Below are positions 28,089-37,738 of a stretch of DNA of 64,000 bases, one piece after another. The notes under the pieces were generated by a model. The model saw only the letters and a program-made list of their open reading frames with translations. It made no database searches and was not told the DNA's origin. This DNA is from an uncultured Phascolarctobacterium sp. Lineage in GTDB: Bacteria > Bacillota > Negativicutes > Acidaminococcales > Acidaminococcaceae. A program made the position numbers and the translations under genes. How positions within the stretch are numbered: the first letter of the stretch is position 1; each line of letters begins with the position of its first letter. The stretch lies in NCBI RefSeq assembly GCF_905212365.1, contig NZ_CAJMEH010000001.1, forward strand, positions 70,157 through 134,156, read 5' to 3'.

Positions 28089-29123
28089 ATGAAAGCAAGT
28101 GTTATCGGGGCAACCGGTTACGCAGGCGTAGAGCTTTTGCGGCTGCTGGATGGACATCCGGAGGCGGAAATTGCCGCGATTACTTCCGAAAGCAGTACAG
28201 GTGAAGCTATTGCCAGCATGTATCCCCATTTATCCGGGCGTATTGTGAAAAATTTGACGTCGATGCAGGATATTGAGGCTATTGCTGCCAACAGCGACGT
28301 AATTTTTATCGCCCTGCCTCACGGTCATGCCATGAAGATTGGCAAAAGGCTGCGCGGCAGTAAAACCAAAATCATCGATCTTGGCGGCGATTATAGATTT
28401 AAGGATTACCGCGTTTTTGAAGAATGGTACAAGGTGAAGCACGAGGACCCGGAGGCCCAGGCTGTTTATGGCCTGACGGAGCTGTACCGGGAGCAGGTAC
28501 GCGGCGCGCAGCTGGTGGCTAATCCCGGCTGCTATACCACTTGTAGTATTCTGGCTATGGTGCCGCTGCTGAAATACGATTTAATCGAGCTTCAGGGAAT
28601 TATTGTGGACGCTAAGTCCGGTACTACGGGAGCAGGCCGCAGCTTGAAAGCAGGCAGCCTGTATTGCAGCGTCAACGAAAGCTTTAAGGCTTACGGCGTG
28701 GCGACTCACCGTCATACGCCGGAAATAGAGCAAGTTTACAGCGAATTTGCCGGAGAGCCGGTGGTTATTCAGTTTACGCCCCATTTGCTGCCGGTGGACA
28801 GAGGAATTTTAGCTACCTGCTACGGCCAGCTGAAGGAGGGCGTTACGGACGCGCAGATTGAAGAGGCTTACCAGGCCATGTACGGTAAGGAATTTTTCAT
28901 TCGCCTGCGCGGTAAGGGCGGCTGTCCGGAGCTGAAAAATGTCCGCGCCTCCAATTATGTTGATTTGGGCTGGCAGACGGACAAGCGCACAGGCCGCATT
29001 ATCGTGATGAACTGCATCGATAATCTGGTCAAGGGCGCTGCGGGACAGGCGGTGCAGAATATGAACGTCATGTTCGGCTTGGACGAAACCGCCGGACTGC
29101 GCCAGCTGCCCATTGTACCCTAA
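28089..29123 (+). CDS. argC: N-acetyl-gamma-glutamyl-phosphate reductase
   Basis: A 344-residue NADPH-dependent enzyme making N-acetylglutamate semialdehyde. The Rossmann motif GATGYAGVELLRLL (7-20), catalytic Cys148 in NPGCYTT and the RHTPE segment (HRHTPEIEQ) are present. The ATG at 28089 is preferred over 28083 since AAAGGAGG ends at 28082. First gene of argCJBDF. Confidence 0.97.
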   Translation: MKASVIGATGYAGVELLRLLDGHPEAEIAAITSESSTGEAIASMYPHLSGRIVKNLTSMQDIEAIAANSDVIFIALPHGHAMKIGKRLRGSKTKIIDLGGDYRFKDYRVFEEWYKVKHEDPEAQAVYGLTELYREQVRGAQLVANPGCYTTCSILAMVPLLKYDLIELQGIIVDAKSGTTGAGRSLKAGSLYCSVNESFKAYGVATHRHTPEIEQVYSEFAGEPVVIQFTPHLLPVDRGILATCYGQLKEGVTDAQIEEAYQAMYGKEFFIRLRGKGGCPELKNVRASNYVDLGWQTDKRTGRIIVMNCIDNLVKGAAGQAVQNMNVMFGLDETAGLRQLPIVP

Positions 29124-29158
29124 GCGTATAAAATATTGATAATAAAAGAGGGAAAAGC

Positions 29159-30364
29159 ATGAAAAAGATTGAAGGCTGGGTTACTGCTCCCCAAGGCTTT
29201 TTGGCCGCCGGCGTGAAGGCCGGCATTAAAGCCAGCGGCAATCATGACGTGGCTGTAATTTACAGCACCGTGCCCGCTGCCTGCGGCGCAGTATTTACCC
29301 AAAATAAAATGTGCGCGGCTCCTGTGCTGGTCTGCCGCGAGGTCAATAAGCAGGGCTACGCTCAGGCCATAGTGGTCAACAGCGGCTGTGCTAACGCCTG
29401 CACCGGCGCCCAAGGCTTGGACGACGCAAAAAAAATGCAGGCTCATGCGGCGGAGCTGCTGGGCATCGAGCCGCAGGAGGTTTTTGTGTGCTCCACCGGC
29501 GTTATCGGGCAGTTTTTGCCCATGGATAAGCTGCTGACGGGCATTGCCGACGCTGTGGACAGTATGGACGAATGCGAAGGCGAAAGCTGTGCTATGGCTA
29601 TTCAAACCACAGATACCTTTATCAAACGGGCTGCTTATGAAGCGGAAATCGGCGGTAAAACGGTGAAGATCGCCGGTATCGCTAAGGGTGCGGGCATGAT
29701 TCATCCAAATATGGCTACTATGCTGACCTTTATCACTACGGACGCAGCTATCGCTCCCGACGTGTTGAAGCGCGCTGTAAAAGCCGCTGCCGATAAATCC
29801 TTTAATATGGTAGTGGTGGACGGCGATACCAGCACTAACGACAGCATGATTGTGCTGGCTAACGGCTTGGCAGAAAATGAGATTATTTTATCCGAGGAGC
29901 ATCCTGATTATCCGGCCTTCTTTGAAGCGCTGACGGCCTGCGCTACCGACCTGGCAAAGATGATAGCCCGCGACGGCGAAGGCGCTACAAAATTCCTGGA
30001 GGTCAACGTAATTGGCGCAGCCTCCTGGGAGGACGCCAAAACGGCGGCTATGGCGATAGCTAAATCTCCGCTGGTAAAGACCGCTTTCTTCGGCGAAGAC
30101 CCTAACTGGGGACGCATTGTCTGCGCAGCAGGATACAGCGGCGCGGCTATGACTGCGGAAAAAGTAAATTTGGAAATCGGCGGCATTCGCTTGGTGGAAA
30201 ACGGCATGAACTGCAATGTGCCTGCCGAAAAGCTGGCTCCTACCATGGCGGAGCACGATATTTCCATGACTATTGACTTGGCGGCAGGCGACGCTGCGGC
30301 TACAGTCTGGACCTGCGATTTCAGCTATGAATATGTAAAAATCAACGGCGAATATCATACCTGA
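29159..30364 (+). CDS. argJ: glutamate N-acetyltransferase (ArgJ), self-cleaving
   Basis: A 401-residue Ntn-type enzyme transferring acetyl from N-acetylornithine to glutamate, closing the acetyl cycle of arginine synthesis; some members also use acetyl-CoA. The precursor is expected to cut itself before Thr187 in HPNMATML, preceded by KGAGM. The oxyanion pair is likely in the CSTGVIG segment (111-117). Whether it is mono- or bifunctional cannot be told. Strong site GAGGGAAAAGC before ATG 29159; 35 bp after argC. Confidence 0.96.
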   Translation: MKKIEGWVTAPQGFLAAGVKAGIKASGNHDVAVIYSTVPAACGAVFTQNKMCAAPVLVCREVNKQGYAQAIVVNSGCANACTGAQGLDDAKKMQAHAAELLGIEPQEVFVCSTGVIGQFLPMDKLLTGIADAVDSMDECEGESCAMAIQTTDTFIKRAAYEAEIGGKTVKIAGIAKGAGMIHPNMATMLTFITTDAAIAPDVLKRAVKAAADKSFNMVVVDGDTSTNDSMIVLANGLAENEIILSEEHPDYPAFFEALTACATDLAKMIARDGEGATKFLEVNVIGAASWEDAKTAAMAIAKSPLVKTAFFGEDPNWGRIVCAAGYSGAAMTAEKVNLEIGGIRLVENGMNCNVPAEKLAPTMAEHDISMTIDLAAGDAAATVWTCDFSYEYVKINGEYHT

Positions 30365-30395
30365 TTAAATATTAAATATAAAGGAGGATTTTACA

Positions 30396-31286
30396 ATGTT
30401 AATGAACGACAATCAAGTACAAACCTTAGTGGAGGCCTTACCGTACCTGAGCGATTTCAAAAATAAAACCATCGTTGTTAAATACGGCGGCAACGCTATG
30501 CTGAACGATGAGCTGAAAAATAAGGTGCTGCAGGATATCGTGTTCCTGCAATGCGCAGGTATGCGCCCCGTTGTGGTACACGGCGGCGGCCCGGAAATCA
30601 CCCGTATGCTGGTGCAGGCCGGTAAAAAGAGCGAATTTGTCAGCGGCCTGCGCGTAACCGACGCTGAATCCGTTGGCATCGCTGAAATGGCTTTGGTAGG
30701 CAAAATCAATACCGATTTGGTAGCACGCCTGAATACTTTAGGCGGCAAGGCAGTCGGCTTGAACGGCAAGGACGCTAAGCTGATCTGCGCTAAAAAGCAT
30801 TTAGCAGACGTATATGAAAACGGCGAAGTAAATCTTGTAGATATCGGTTATGTAGGCAATGTTGAGCATATTAACACCGAATTGATCGACTGCCTGCTGG
30901 ATAACGGCTTTATTCCTGTAATCGCTCCTACCGGCGTAGGCGCGCAGGGCGAAACCTATAATATTAACGCCGACAGCGTTGCTGGTGAGATTGCCGGCGC
31001 TTTGAAGGCTGAAAAGCTGCTGGTGCTGACCGACGTGCGCGGCATTTATTCCGATTACCGCGATGAGAACAGCTTTATTTCTACCTTGACCTTTGAAAAG
31101 GCGCAGGAGCTGATTATCCGCGGTAAAATCGACGGCGGCATGATTCCGAAGGTTCGCGCCTGCATTACCGCTTTGTCCGGCGGCGCTAAAAAGACTCATA
31201 TTATCGACGGCCGTGCCGAGCACACCATCCTTATGGAAATTTTCAGCGACGAGGGCGTGGGCACTGAGGTCGTTAAAGAAATCTAA
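30396..31286 (+). CDS. argB: acetylglutamate kinase, probably arginine-sensitive
   Basis: A 296-residue amino-acid kinase phosphorylating N-acetylglutamate. VVKYGGNAM (27-35), VHGGGPEI and the C-terminal IIDGRAEHTILMEIF are typical. The N-terminal helix (about 2-20, NDNQVQTLVEALPYLSDF) is the extra element found in hexameric, arginine-inhibited enzymes; this makes sense in a pathway with the recycling enzyme ArgJ, where this kinase is the controlled step. AAAGGAGG before the ATG. Confidence 0.96.
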   Translation: MLMNDNQVQTLVEALPYLSDFKNKTIVVKYGGNAMLNDELKNKVLQDIVFLQCAGMRPVVVHGGGPEITRMLVQAGKKSEFVSGLRVTDAESVGIAEMALVGKINTDLVARLNTLGGKAVGLNGKDAKLICAKKHLADVYENGEVNLVDIGYVGNVEHINTELIDCLLDNGFIPVIAPTGVGAQGETYNINADSVAGEIAGALKAEKLLVLTDVRGIYSDYRDENSFISTLTFEKAQELIIRGKIDGGMIPKVRACITALSGGAKKTHIIDGRAEHTILMEIFSDEGVGTEVVKEI

Positions 31287-31297
31287 TAATGACACTT

Positions 31298-31332
31298 TAA
31301 GCAAGGGGCCGATGCTGGCGTCGGTCCTTTGT
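31298..31332 (+). terminator. weak hairpin between argB and argD
   Basis: AAGGGGCCGA pairs imperfectly with TCGGTCCTTT, then GTTATATTTTTT. It could reduce read-through into argD rather than stop it. Confidence 0.4.
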
Positions 31333-31364
31333 TATATTTTTTACGCTAAGAGAGAGGGTGCGAT

Positions 31365-32555
31365 ATGGATAAGAAAACTGTTGTCGAGCAGACGGAAAAA
31401 TATTATCTGCCCGTTTTCGGCAGATACGATATGGTGCTGGATCACGGGCAGGGCTGTAAAATTTATGACAATGAAGGCAATGAGTATATCGACGCTTTTG
31501 CCGGTATTGCCGTAAATTCTTTAGGCTATAATCATCCGGTACTGGTGAAGGCTGTTGCCGAGCAGGCGGCTAAAATTATGCACTGCTCCAACTTGTATTA
31601 TACTGAAATTCAGGCTAAGGCCGTGCGCCTGGTGGCAGAAGCCACCGGCATGGACCGCGTCTTCTTCGCTAACTGCGGCGCGGAGGGCAATGAGGGCGCA
31701 ATGAAGCTGGCGCGTAAATACGGCGTGTCTAAGTCGCCCACGAAATATAAAATTATTTCCGCCGATGAATCGTTCCATGGACGCACCTTTGATACGCTGG
31801 CTGCCACGGGCCACGATTATTACCATGTGGGCTACGGTCCGCTGAGCCCCGGTCATGTGCTGGTTCCTTACGCCGATATTAAGGCCTTGGAGGCCGTTAT
31901 GGACGAGGATGTGTGCGCAGTTCTGCTGGAGCCCATTCAAGGCGAGGGCGGCGTACATGTGCCCAGCGACGAATATTTGCAGCAGGTGCGCACCCTGTGC
32001 GATAAATACGACGCTCTGCTGATTTTTGACGAGGTGCAGACCGGAGTTGCCCGTACCGGCAAATGGTTTGCTTATATGCACAGCGGTGTGAAGCCGGACG
32101 TAATTACCTTTGCCAAGGGCATCGGCGGCGGCTTTCCGGTAGCAGGCTTTGCCGTGCCGGAGCGTTTGGCCCATGTGTTCAAACCCGGCGATCACGGCGG
32201 CACCTTCGGCGGCAATCCGTTGGCCTGCGCTGCCGTTTACGCTACGCTGGCTACCATTCGTTCCGAAAATTTGGTGGACAAGGTAGCGGAAAAGGGCGCA
32301 TATTTTATGGAAGAGCTGCTCAAGCTGCAAGCCAAATATCCCGCTAAGGTGAAGGACGTGCGCGGACGCGGGCTGATTTTGGGCGTAGAGGTGGCAGGCG
32401 AGGGCAAGCCTGTGGTGGAAAGCTGCCTGGCTAACCATGTAGTGGTCAACTGCACTGCGGGCAATGTTATTCGTTTGGTTCCGCCGTTGATTATCAGTAA
32501 AGAAGAAATAGATACTATAGTGGCTGCTTTGGATAAAGCTCTGGCTGCGCTGTGA
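31365..32555 (+). CDS. argD: acetylornithine aminotransferase
   Basis: A 396-residue class III PLP-dependent aminotransferase forming N-acetylornithine from the semialdehyde and glutamate. NCGAEGNEGAMKLARK, LIFDEVQTGVARTGK and the PLP-Lys segment TFAKGIGGGFP are visible. The same fold can also serve succinyldiaminopimelate in lysine synthesis, but the arg operon position fixes the main role. AGAGAGGG precedes the ATG. Confidence 0.96.
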   Translation: MDKKTVVEQTEKYYLPVFGRYDMVLDHGQGCKIYDNEGNEYIDAFAGIAVNSLGYNHPVLVKAVAEQAAKIMHCSNLYYTEIQAKAVRLVAEATGMDRVFFANCGAEGNEGAMKLARKYGVSKSPTKYKIISADESFHGRTFDTLAATGHDYYHVGYGPLSPGHVLVPYADIKALEAVMDEDVCAVLLEPIQGEGGVHVPSDEYLQQVRTLCDKYDALLIFDEVQTGVARTGKWFAYMHSGVKPDVITFAKGIGGGFPVAGFAVPERLAHVFKPGDHGGTFGGNPLACAAVYATLATIRSENLVDKVAEKGAYFMEELLKLQAKYPAKVKDVRGRGLILGVEVAGEGKPVVESCLANHVVVNCTAGNVIRLVPPLIISKEEIDTIVAALDKALAAL

Positions 32556-32575
32556 TGTGATTGAGAGGGTAAAAA

Positions 32576-33517
32576 ATGGGCTTAAAGAATAAAGATTTAA
32601 TTTCGATTCACGATTTGTCCGTAGGCGAGGTGGCTACGATTTTAGATGTGGCTAAAAAGCTGAAACGCAGGCAAAAGGCCGGTGAGCCGCATCAGTATTT
32701 GAAGGGTAAGACCTTGGCTATGCTGTTTTCCAAGGCTTCCACCCGCACCAGAACCTCCTTTGAGGTAGGCTTCTGGCAGCTGGGCGGTCATCCTATTTAT
32801 TTAAGCGATGCTTCCTCCCAGATTGGCCGCGGCGAGCCTGTGCGCGATACGGCGCGGGTGCTTTCCCGCTTTGTGGACGGCATCATGATTCGCACCTTTT
32901 CCCATGATTCCGTAATCGAGCTGGCTAAATATGCAACGGTACCCGTTATTAACGGTTTAACGGATTTGCTGCATCCCTGCCAGGCACTGACCGATATGTT
33001 TACCATTCAGGAAAAGATGGAGGTTTTAAAGGGCCGTAAGCTGGTATATGTGGGCGACGGCAATAATATGGCTCATTCTCTGATGTTCGCCTGCGCTAAG
33101 GTGGGCATGAACATGGTCTGCGCCAGCCCGCAGGGCTATCAGCCCGATCCGGAGGTGCTGCGTTTGGCGCAGGAGGACGCTTCCCATACCGGCTGTACTA
33201 TTACCGTGGAGGAGGATTTGTTTAAGGCCGCTAAGGGCGTCGACGTGCTGTACACCGATGTGTGGACCAGCATGGGCGAGGAGGCCGAACGCGAGATTCG
33301 CTTCAAGGCCCTGCATAATTATCAAATCAATCAGGAGCTGTTGGACACTGCGCGTCCCGGAGCTATCGTGCTGCACTGCCTGCCTGCACATCGCGGCGAG
33401 GAAATTACTGAGGAGGTTCTGGAAGGGCCGCAATCCGTAGTTTTCGATCAGGCCGAAAACCGTTTGCACGTGCAGAAGGCCATTATGGCGCTGCTGATGA
33501 GCGACGAGGTACTCTAA
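32576..33517 (+). CDS. argF: ornithine carbamoyltransferase
   Basis: A 313-residue transcarbamylase making citrulline from ornithine and carbamoyl phosphate. The carbamoyl-phosphate loop SKASTRTRTSF (52-62), HPCQALTD and the ornithine-site HCLPAHRGEE are all intact. It starts 20 bp after argD and closes the argCJBDF run. An anabolic role is indicated by the operon; no arginine deiminase gene is nearby. Confidence 0.97.
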   Translation: MGLKNKDLISIHDLSVGEVATILDVAKKLKRRQKAGEPHQYLKGKTLAMLFSKASTRTRTSFEVGFWQLGGHPIYLSDASSQIGRGEPVRDTARVLSRFVDGIMIRTFSHDSVIELAKYATVPVINGLTDLLHPCQALTDMFTIQEKMEVLKGRKLVYVGDGNNMAHSLMFACAKVGMNMVCASPQGYQPDPEVLRLAQEDASHTGCTITVEEDLFKAAKGVDVLYTDVWTSMGEEAEREIRFKALHNYQINQELLDTARPGAIVLHCLPAHRGEEITEEVLEGPQSVVFDQAENRLHVQKAIMALLMSDEVL

Positions 33518-33550
33518 GCAAAAAAATTTTGTATACATGCCCCAAGACTA

Positions 33551-33579
33551 TTGGATTGCGGCACGAAAAGTGCTATAAT
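33551..33579 (+). promoter_or_regulatory. promoter of argGH
   Basis: TTGGAT (33551-33556), 17 bp, TATAAT (33574-33579); start near 33586. Confidence 0.7.
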
Positions 33580-33602
33580 ACAAAAAGATTGCAAGATTAT
33601 TC

Positions 33603-33625
33603 ATTGAATATGTATTTTATTCAAT
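33603..33625 (+). promoter_or_regulatory. inverted repeat in the argG leader, possible ArgR site
   Basis: ATTGAATA (33603-33610), 7 bases, TATTCAAT (33618-33625): a perfect 8-bp palindrome. The arms TGAAT/ATTCA are the ARG-box half-sites, but the gap is longer than in the consensus. It lies between the promoter and the argG ribosome-binding site. Confidence 0.45.
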
Positions 33626-33643
33626 TCTAGGAGGCTTTTGACA

Positions 33644-34864
33644 ATGAAAAAAGAAGACATTAAGAAAGTAGTTCTGGCTTATTCCGGCGGCCTGGATACA
33701 TCCGTTATCATTCCCTGGCTGAAGGAGCATTACAATAACTGCGAGGTTATCGCCGTTTGCGCCGATTTAGGCCAGGGCGACGAGCTGGATCCCGTACATG
33801 ACAAGGCTATCAATACCGGCGCAAGCAAATGCTATATTCTGGATTTGAAGGAAGAATTTATCCGCGATTATGTATGGCCCACCGTTAAGGCAGGCGCTGT
33901 ATATGAAAAGAAATATCTGCTGGGCACATCTTTTGCCCGTCCGCTGATTGCTAAAAAGCTGGTAGAAATTGCAGAAGCTGAAGGCGCTGACGCTATCGCT
34001 CACGGCGCTACCGGCAAGGGCAATGACCAGGTTCGTTTTGAGCTGTCCATTATGGCTTTGGCTCCGCAGCTGGCAATTATTGCTCCCTGGCGTGAGTGGG
34101 AGCTGCGTTCCCGCGATCAGGAGATCGATTATGCAGCAGCGCATAACATTCCTATTCCCGTGTCCCATGACCATGATTATTCCATGGACCGCAATATGTG
34201 GCATCTGTCCCATGAAGGCTCCGACCTGGAGGATCCCTGGAACGCTCCGAAGGATGAGCTGTTCATCGTAACCAATATTCCTGAAAAGGCTCCGGATAAA
34301 CCGGAATATGTAGAGCTGGAATATGTTGAAGGCGTGCCTGTTTCCGTAAACGGCGAAAAGCTGAGTCCGGCTAAATTGGTAGAAAAGCTGAACGAGATCG
34401 GCATCCGCAACGCTGTTGGCATTACCGATATGGTAGAGGACCGTCTGGTTGGCATGAAATCCCGCGGCGTTTACGAAAATCCTGCCGGCGCTATCATTTA
34501 CTTCGGTCATAATGACCTGGAAAACCTGTGCCTGGACCGCGCAACCCAATCCTTTAAGCAGCAGGTATCCATCCGCTATTCCGAGCTGGTTTACGACGGC
34601 ATGTGGTTCAGCCCGCTGCGTGAGGCTCTGGACGCTTTCGTCAACGAAACCCAAAAGACCGTTACCGGTACTGTACGCATGAAGCTGTATAAAGGCAACA
34701 TCTACAGCGCTGGCGTAAAATCCCCGTACTCCCTGTACAGCCAGGAATATGTAACCTTCGGCGAGGACGAAGTATACAACCAGGCTGACGCAACCGGCTT
34801 CATCAACCTCTTTGGCCTGCCGCTGAGAGTTCGTGCATTGATGAAGAAAGGCGACCTGAAATAA
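33644..34864 (+). CDS. argG: argininosuccinate synthase
   Basis: A 406-residue ATP-dependent enzyme joining citrulline and aspartate. The ATP-binding [11 protein letters not shown] (near 12-22), [14 protein letters not shown] and [14 protein letters not shown] are diagnostic. ATG 33644 has TAGGAGGC upstream; the TTG two codons before is less likely. Its stop overlaps the argH start by one base, so both are translated together. Confidence 0.98.
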   Translation: MKKEDIKKVVLAYSGGLDTSVIIPWLKEHYNNCEVIAVCADLGQGDELDPVHDKAINTGASKCYILDLKEEFIRDYVWPTVKAGAVYEKKYLLGTSFARPLIAKKLVEIAEAEGADAIAHGATGKGNDQVRFELSIMALAPQLAIIAPWREWELRSRDQEIDYAAAHNIPIPVSHDHDYSMDRNMWHLSHEGSDLEDPWNAPKDELFIVTNIPEKAPDKPEYVELEYVEGVPVSVNGEKLSPAKLVEKLNEIGIRNAVGITDMVEDRLVGMKSRGVYENPAGAIIYFGHNDLENLCLDRATQSFKQQVSIRYSELVYDGMWFSPLREALDAFVNETQKTVTGTVRMKLYKGNIYSAGVKSPYSLYSQEYVTFGEDEVYNQADATGFINLFGLPLRVRALMKKGDLK

Positions 34865-36276
34865 TGGCTAAGCTTTGGGGCGGTCGTTTCAGTAAAAATA
34901 CTAACGAATTAGTGGACGCATTTAATGCGTCCATTGATTTTGATAAGCGTTTATATCACGAGGATATCCGCGGCAGTATCGCACATGCCCGTATGCTGGC
35001 AAAGTGCGGTATCATTCCGGCAGAAGACGGGGAGAAAATTATTGCTGGATTGAAGGATATTCTGGCTGATATCGAGGCTGGTAATTTCCATTTCGACGTG
35101 GCTTTGGAGGATATTCATATGAATGTCGAAGCCCGTCTGACAGAGCGTATTGGCAGCGCCGGTGCGCGTTTGCATACAGCCCGCAGCCGTAACGACCAGG
35201 TTGCGCTGGACATGCACATGTATATGAAACGCGAGGTAGCGGAAATCGCCGAGCTGCTGCTGCGCTTTGAGGAAGCGCTGCTGACAGTGGCTAAAAAGCA
35301 CGATAAAACCTTAATGCCGGGCTACACCCATTTGCAGCGGGCGCAGCCGATTACCTTCGCTCATCATCTGCTGGCATATTTTAATATGCTGCAGCGTGAT
35401 TTTCGCCGTCTGCTGGGCGTATGGGAGGGCGCGGATATGATGCCCTTAGGCGCTGGCGCTATCGCCGGTACTACCTTCCCTATAGACCGCTTTATGGTGG
35501 CTGACGAGCTGAATTTCAGCACGGTTTATCCCAACAGCATGGACGCAGTCAGCGACCGCGATTATGTTATCGAATTCCTGTCCTTCGCCTCTATGCTGAT
35601 GATGCATTTGAGCCGTTTAAGCGAGGAAATCTGCCTGTGGAGCAGCACGGAGTTTGGCTTTGTCGAGCTGGACGACGGCTTCGCTACCGGCTCCTCCATG
35701 ATGCCGCAGAAAAAGAATCCGGATATTTCTGAACTGGTGCGCGGCAAGACGGGCCGCGTTTACGGTCATTTGCAGGCCATGCTGGTAACCGCCAAAGGCC
35801 TGCCCCTGACCTATAATAAGGATTTACAGGAGGATAAGGAAGGCTTCTTTGACGCTGTGGATACCGTTAAGTTCAGTCTGGCAGTTTACCGCGATATGAT
35901 TCTGACCATGACTGTTAACGTGGATAAGATGGCTCAGGCTGTAAGCAGGGACTTTTCCAATGCTACGGACCTGGCCGATTATCTGGTTCGCAAGGGCCTG
36001 CCCTTCCGTCAGGCTCACGAGGTTGTGGGCAAATGCGTGGCTTATGCTATTCATCAGGGTAAATTCCTGCCGGAAATCAGCTTGGAGGAATACAAGAAGT
36101 TTTCCGAGCTGTTTGAAGGTGATTTGCTGACGGCATTGAATCCGGAAAACTGTGTGGAAGCGCGTAAGTCCTATGGCGGGCCGGCTTTTTCAGAAAATGA
36201 AAAGCAGCTTGCCGCAGGCGATAAGGTTTTGGCTGCTCAGCGTCAAAAGCTGGCTGATTTGCAGGCCAAGCTGTAA
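34864..36276 (+). CDS. argH: argininosuccinate lyase
   Basis: A 470-residue lyase releasing arginine and fumarate. HTARSRNDQ (104-112), catalytic His156 in [10 protein letters not shown] and the mobile loop [12 protein letters not shown] are complete, in contrast to the exported paralogue at 25415-26911. The fumarate formed can enter the fumarase/malic enzyme route encoded further on. Confidence 0.98.
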   Translation: MAKLWGGRFSKNTNELVDAFNASIDFDKRLYHEDIRGSIAHARMLAKCGIIPAEDGEKIIAGLKDILADIEAGNFHFDVALEDIHMNVEARLTERIGSAGARLHTARSRNDQVALDMHMYMKREVAEIAELLLRFEEALLTVAKKHDKTLMPGYTHLQRAQPITFAHHLLAYFNMLQRDFRRLLGVWEGADMMPLGAGAIAGTTFPIDRFMVADELNFSTVYPNSMDAVSDRDYVIEFLSFASMLMMHLSRLSEEICLWSSTEFGFVELDDGFATGSSMMPQKKNPDISELVRGKTGRVYGHLQAMLVTAKGLPLTYNKDLQEDKEGFFDAVDTVKFSLAVYRDMILTMTVNVDKMAQAVSRDFSNATDLADYLVRKGLPFRQAHEVVGKCVAYAIHQGKFLPEISLEEYKKFSELFEGDLLTALNPENCVEARKSYGGPAFSENEKQLAAGDKVLAAQRQKLADLQAKL

Positions 36277-36306
36277 GCTCCGTTCATAAAATTACATAGA
36301 ATTAAG

Positions 36307-36343
36307 GCCAGTCGAATGCTTATTGCAGACGGCTGGCTTTTTT
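36307..36343 (+). terminator. terminator of argGH
   Basis: GCCAGTCG (36307-36314) pairs with CGGCTGGC (36330-36337), followed by six Ts. Confidence 0.88.
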
Positions 36344-36406
36344 CTGCGCTAAATCGGTGTTGCCTGTGCAACAAACTTACTTAATGCTTTCTTTAATTAC
36401 AAAATA

Positions 36407-36435
36407 TTTACATATATATTTTGCTTTGGCATAAT
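36407..36435 (+). promoter_or_regulatory. promoter of the Crp/Fnr regulator gene
   Basis: TTTACA (36407-36412), 17 bp, CATAAT (36430-36435). Confidence 0.6.
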
Positions 36436-36477
36436 GGATATATAAAATGAATGGAGTAAATATAGGCGGTGACAAGA

Positions 36478-37164
36478 ATGGCTATAAAAATGTACTCACC
36501 CAATTATGCAGATATACCATTGTTCAATGGTTTGGCCAGAGAAGAAATTAACGAAATTCTGCAAAAATTTCATGGCCTGATCAAGCATTTTCCCAAATCT
36601 GATTATATTTATCTGGCCGGCGATTGCGTAGAAAACCTGTGCGTGGTTTTAGAAGGCACGGTGCAGATGATTAAGGAGGATATTTGGGGCGAAAAATCCA
36701 TTATCGCTAATCTGGGCTCCGGCTCCGTCTTTGCCGAAAACTTTTTAGGTAAGCTGGGGGATCGTAGCGTGGTAAGTTATTTCGCGGCTAGCGACAGCGA
36801 GGTTTTGATGCTGCCCTTGGGCAAAATGCTTTTTGACGGCAGCAGCCACAGCGAAGCTAACAGGCGCTTAATGTGCAATATCGTTTCTATCTTAGCCGAT
36901 AATAATACGCGCTTGATTGAAAAAACCGAGATTTTGTGCAAAAAAACTCTGCGTAGCAAAATTTTAGCTTATCTGGAGCAGGAAGCAAAATACAATAACA
37001 ATACTCGTTTTACAATTCCCTTCAACAGAACGGATCTGGCCAATTATCTGGACGCCGACCGCAGTGCTTTGACTCGTGAGCTGGCGCGGATGCGGGAAGA
37101 AGGCCTGATATATTTCGAGAAGAATATTTTTGAGCTTTTGGATGTGCAGCACAAGGAAAAGTGA
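36478..37164 (+). CDS. Crp/Fnr-family transcription regulator
   Basis: A 228-residue regulator with a cyclic-nucleotide-like beta-barrel sensor domain (about 15-125), a dimerisation helix (about 128-155) and a C-terminal winged helix (about 165-222, RTDLANYLDADRSALTRELARM). It lacks the N-terminal Cys cluster of FNR, so it is not an obvious oxygen-sensing Fe-S type; the effector is unknown. Start ATG 36478 fits the GGCGGTG site; a GTG at 36469 is the alternative. The SLC13 transporter gene lies downstream on the same strand and may be a target (inference). Confidence 0.85.
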   Translation: MAIKMYSPNYADIPLFNGLAREEINEILQKFHGLIKHFPKSDYIYLAGDCVENLCVVLEGTVQMIKEDIWGEKSIIANLGSGSVFAENFLGKLGDRSVVSYFAASDSEVLMLPLGKMLFDGSSHSEANRRLMCNIVSILADNNTRLIEKTEILCKKTLRSKILAYLEQEAKYNNNTRFTIPFNRTDLANYLDADRSALTRELARMREEGLIYFEKNIFELLDVQHKEK

Positions 37165-37213
37165 CGGCAGCTAGGGACTGCAAGTAAATACCGGTACGCT
37201 TTGCGAAGTATTT

Positions 37214-37241
37214 AAGAACGCCTGCGGGCGTTCTTCTTTTT
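37214..37241 (+). terminator. terminator after the Crp/Fnr gene
   Basis: AAGAACGCC (37214-37222) pairs with GGCGTTCTT (37227-37235), then CTTTTT. Confidence 0.85.
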
Positions 37242-37257
37242 CGCACCACGACTGTTT

Positions 37258-37314
37258 TTCAAGGCATTTGATTGTACGTCGCCGTCGCTTTGCCTTGTAT
37301 CTGACGCATTCTCC
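37258..37314 (-). repeat. remnant of a dispersed repeat
   Basis: Read on the minus strand it has the layout ...CTGACGCATTCTCC reversed, GATACAAGGCAAAGCGACGG and a GTAC core, similar to the larger element at 45408-45518 (GATGCAAGGAAGGGCGATGC, GTAC core). The 15-mer TCTGACGCATTCTCC at its end (37300-37314) recurs exactly at 39023-39037. Confidence 0.45.
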
Positions 37315-37738
37315 AAGTTTTTTTAGAGAATTACTATCAAACTTATAAAAAAAATAAAAAAAGCGATTAAAACACTTAAAACGCCACGCATAAAAGCGCG
37401 GCATTTTTATTTTATTAACATAGATATAATATTGCTAAAACACCATGTAACACAAGGATAGTAGCTTTATAAGCTATTTAAAGTAAAAAGATAATATTAA
37501 TTTATAAAGAATGTTGTGCCGCCTGTACGGAAGCTGCTGCCGGGGTATGCGCGTATATTCTGTTGCTAAAGCAACAGACCTTTCATTAAAATATTGTTAT
37601 CATAGCTTTAGTTAAAGAAACTTAGTAGTTTTTTAAATTATAAAATTACTTCTAGAACTTTGAAAAGTTAATATTTTTTACTGATATATGGCGCCCTCAG
37701 GCACTGTATATAAATATCTTTTAAAGGAGGAACATATA
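37315..37738 (+). other. AT-rich intergenic region ahead of the SLC13 gene
   Basis: About 420 bases without a credible gene. It holds long A/T runs, one GC-rich island (about 37515-37560), and a small perfect hairpin TGTTGC-TAAA-GCAACA (37561-37576). No clean -35/-10 pair stands out; the long leader may carry regulatory sites, but I cannot name one. Confidence 0.4.

Noticed and set aside
36360..36470. FNR- or CRP-type palindrome in front of the Crp/Fnr regulator gene
   Set aside because: No TTGAT-N4-ATCAA or TGTGA-N6-TCACA pattern was found, only an ordinary promoter.
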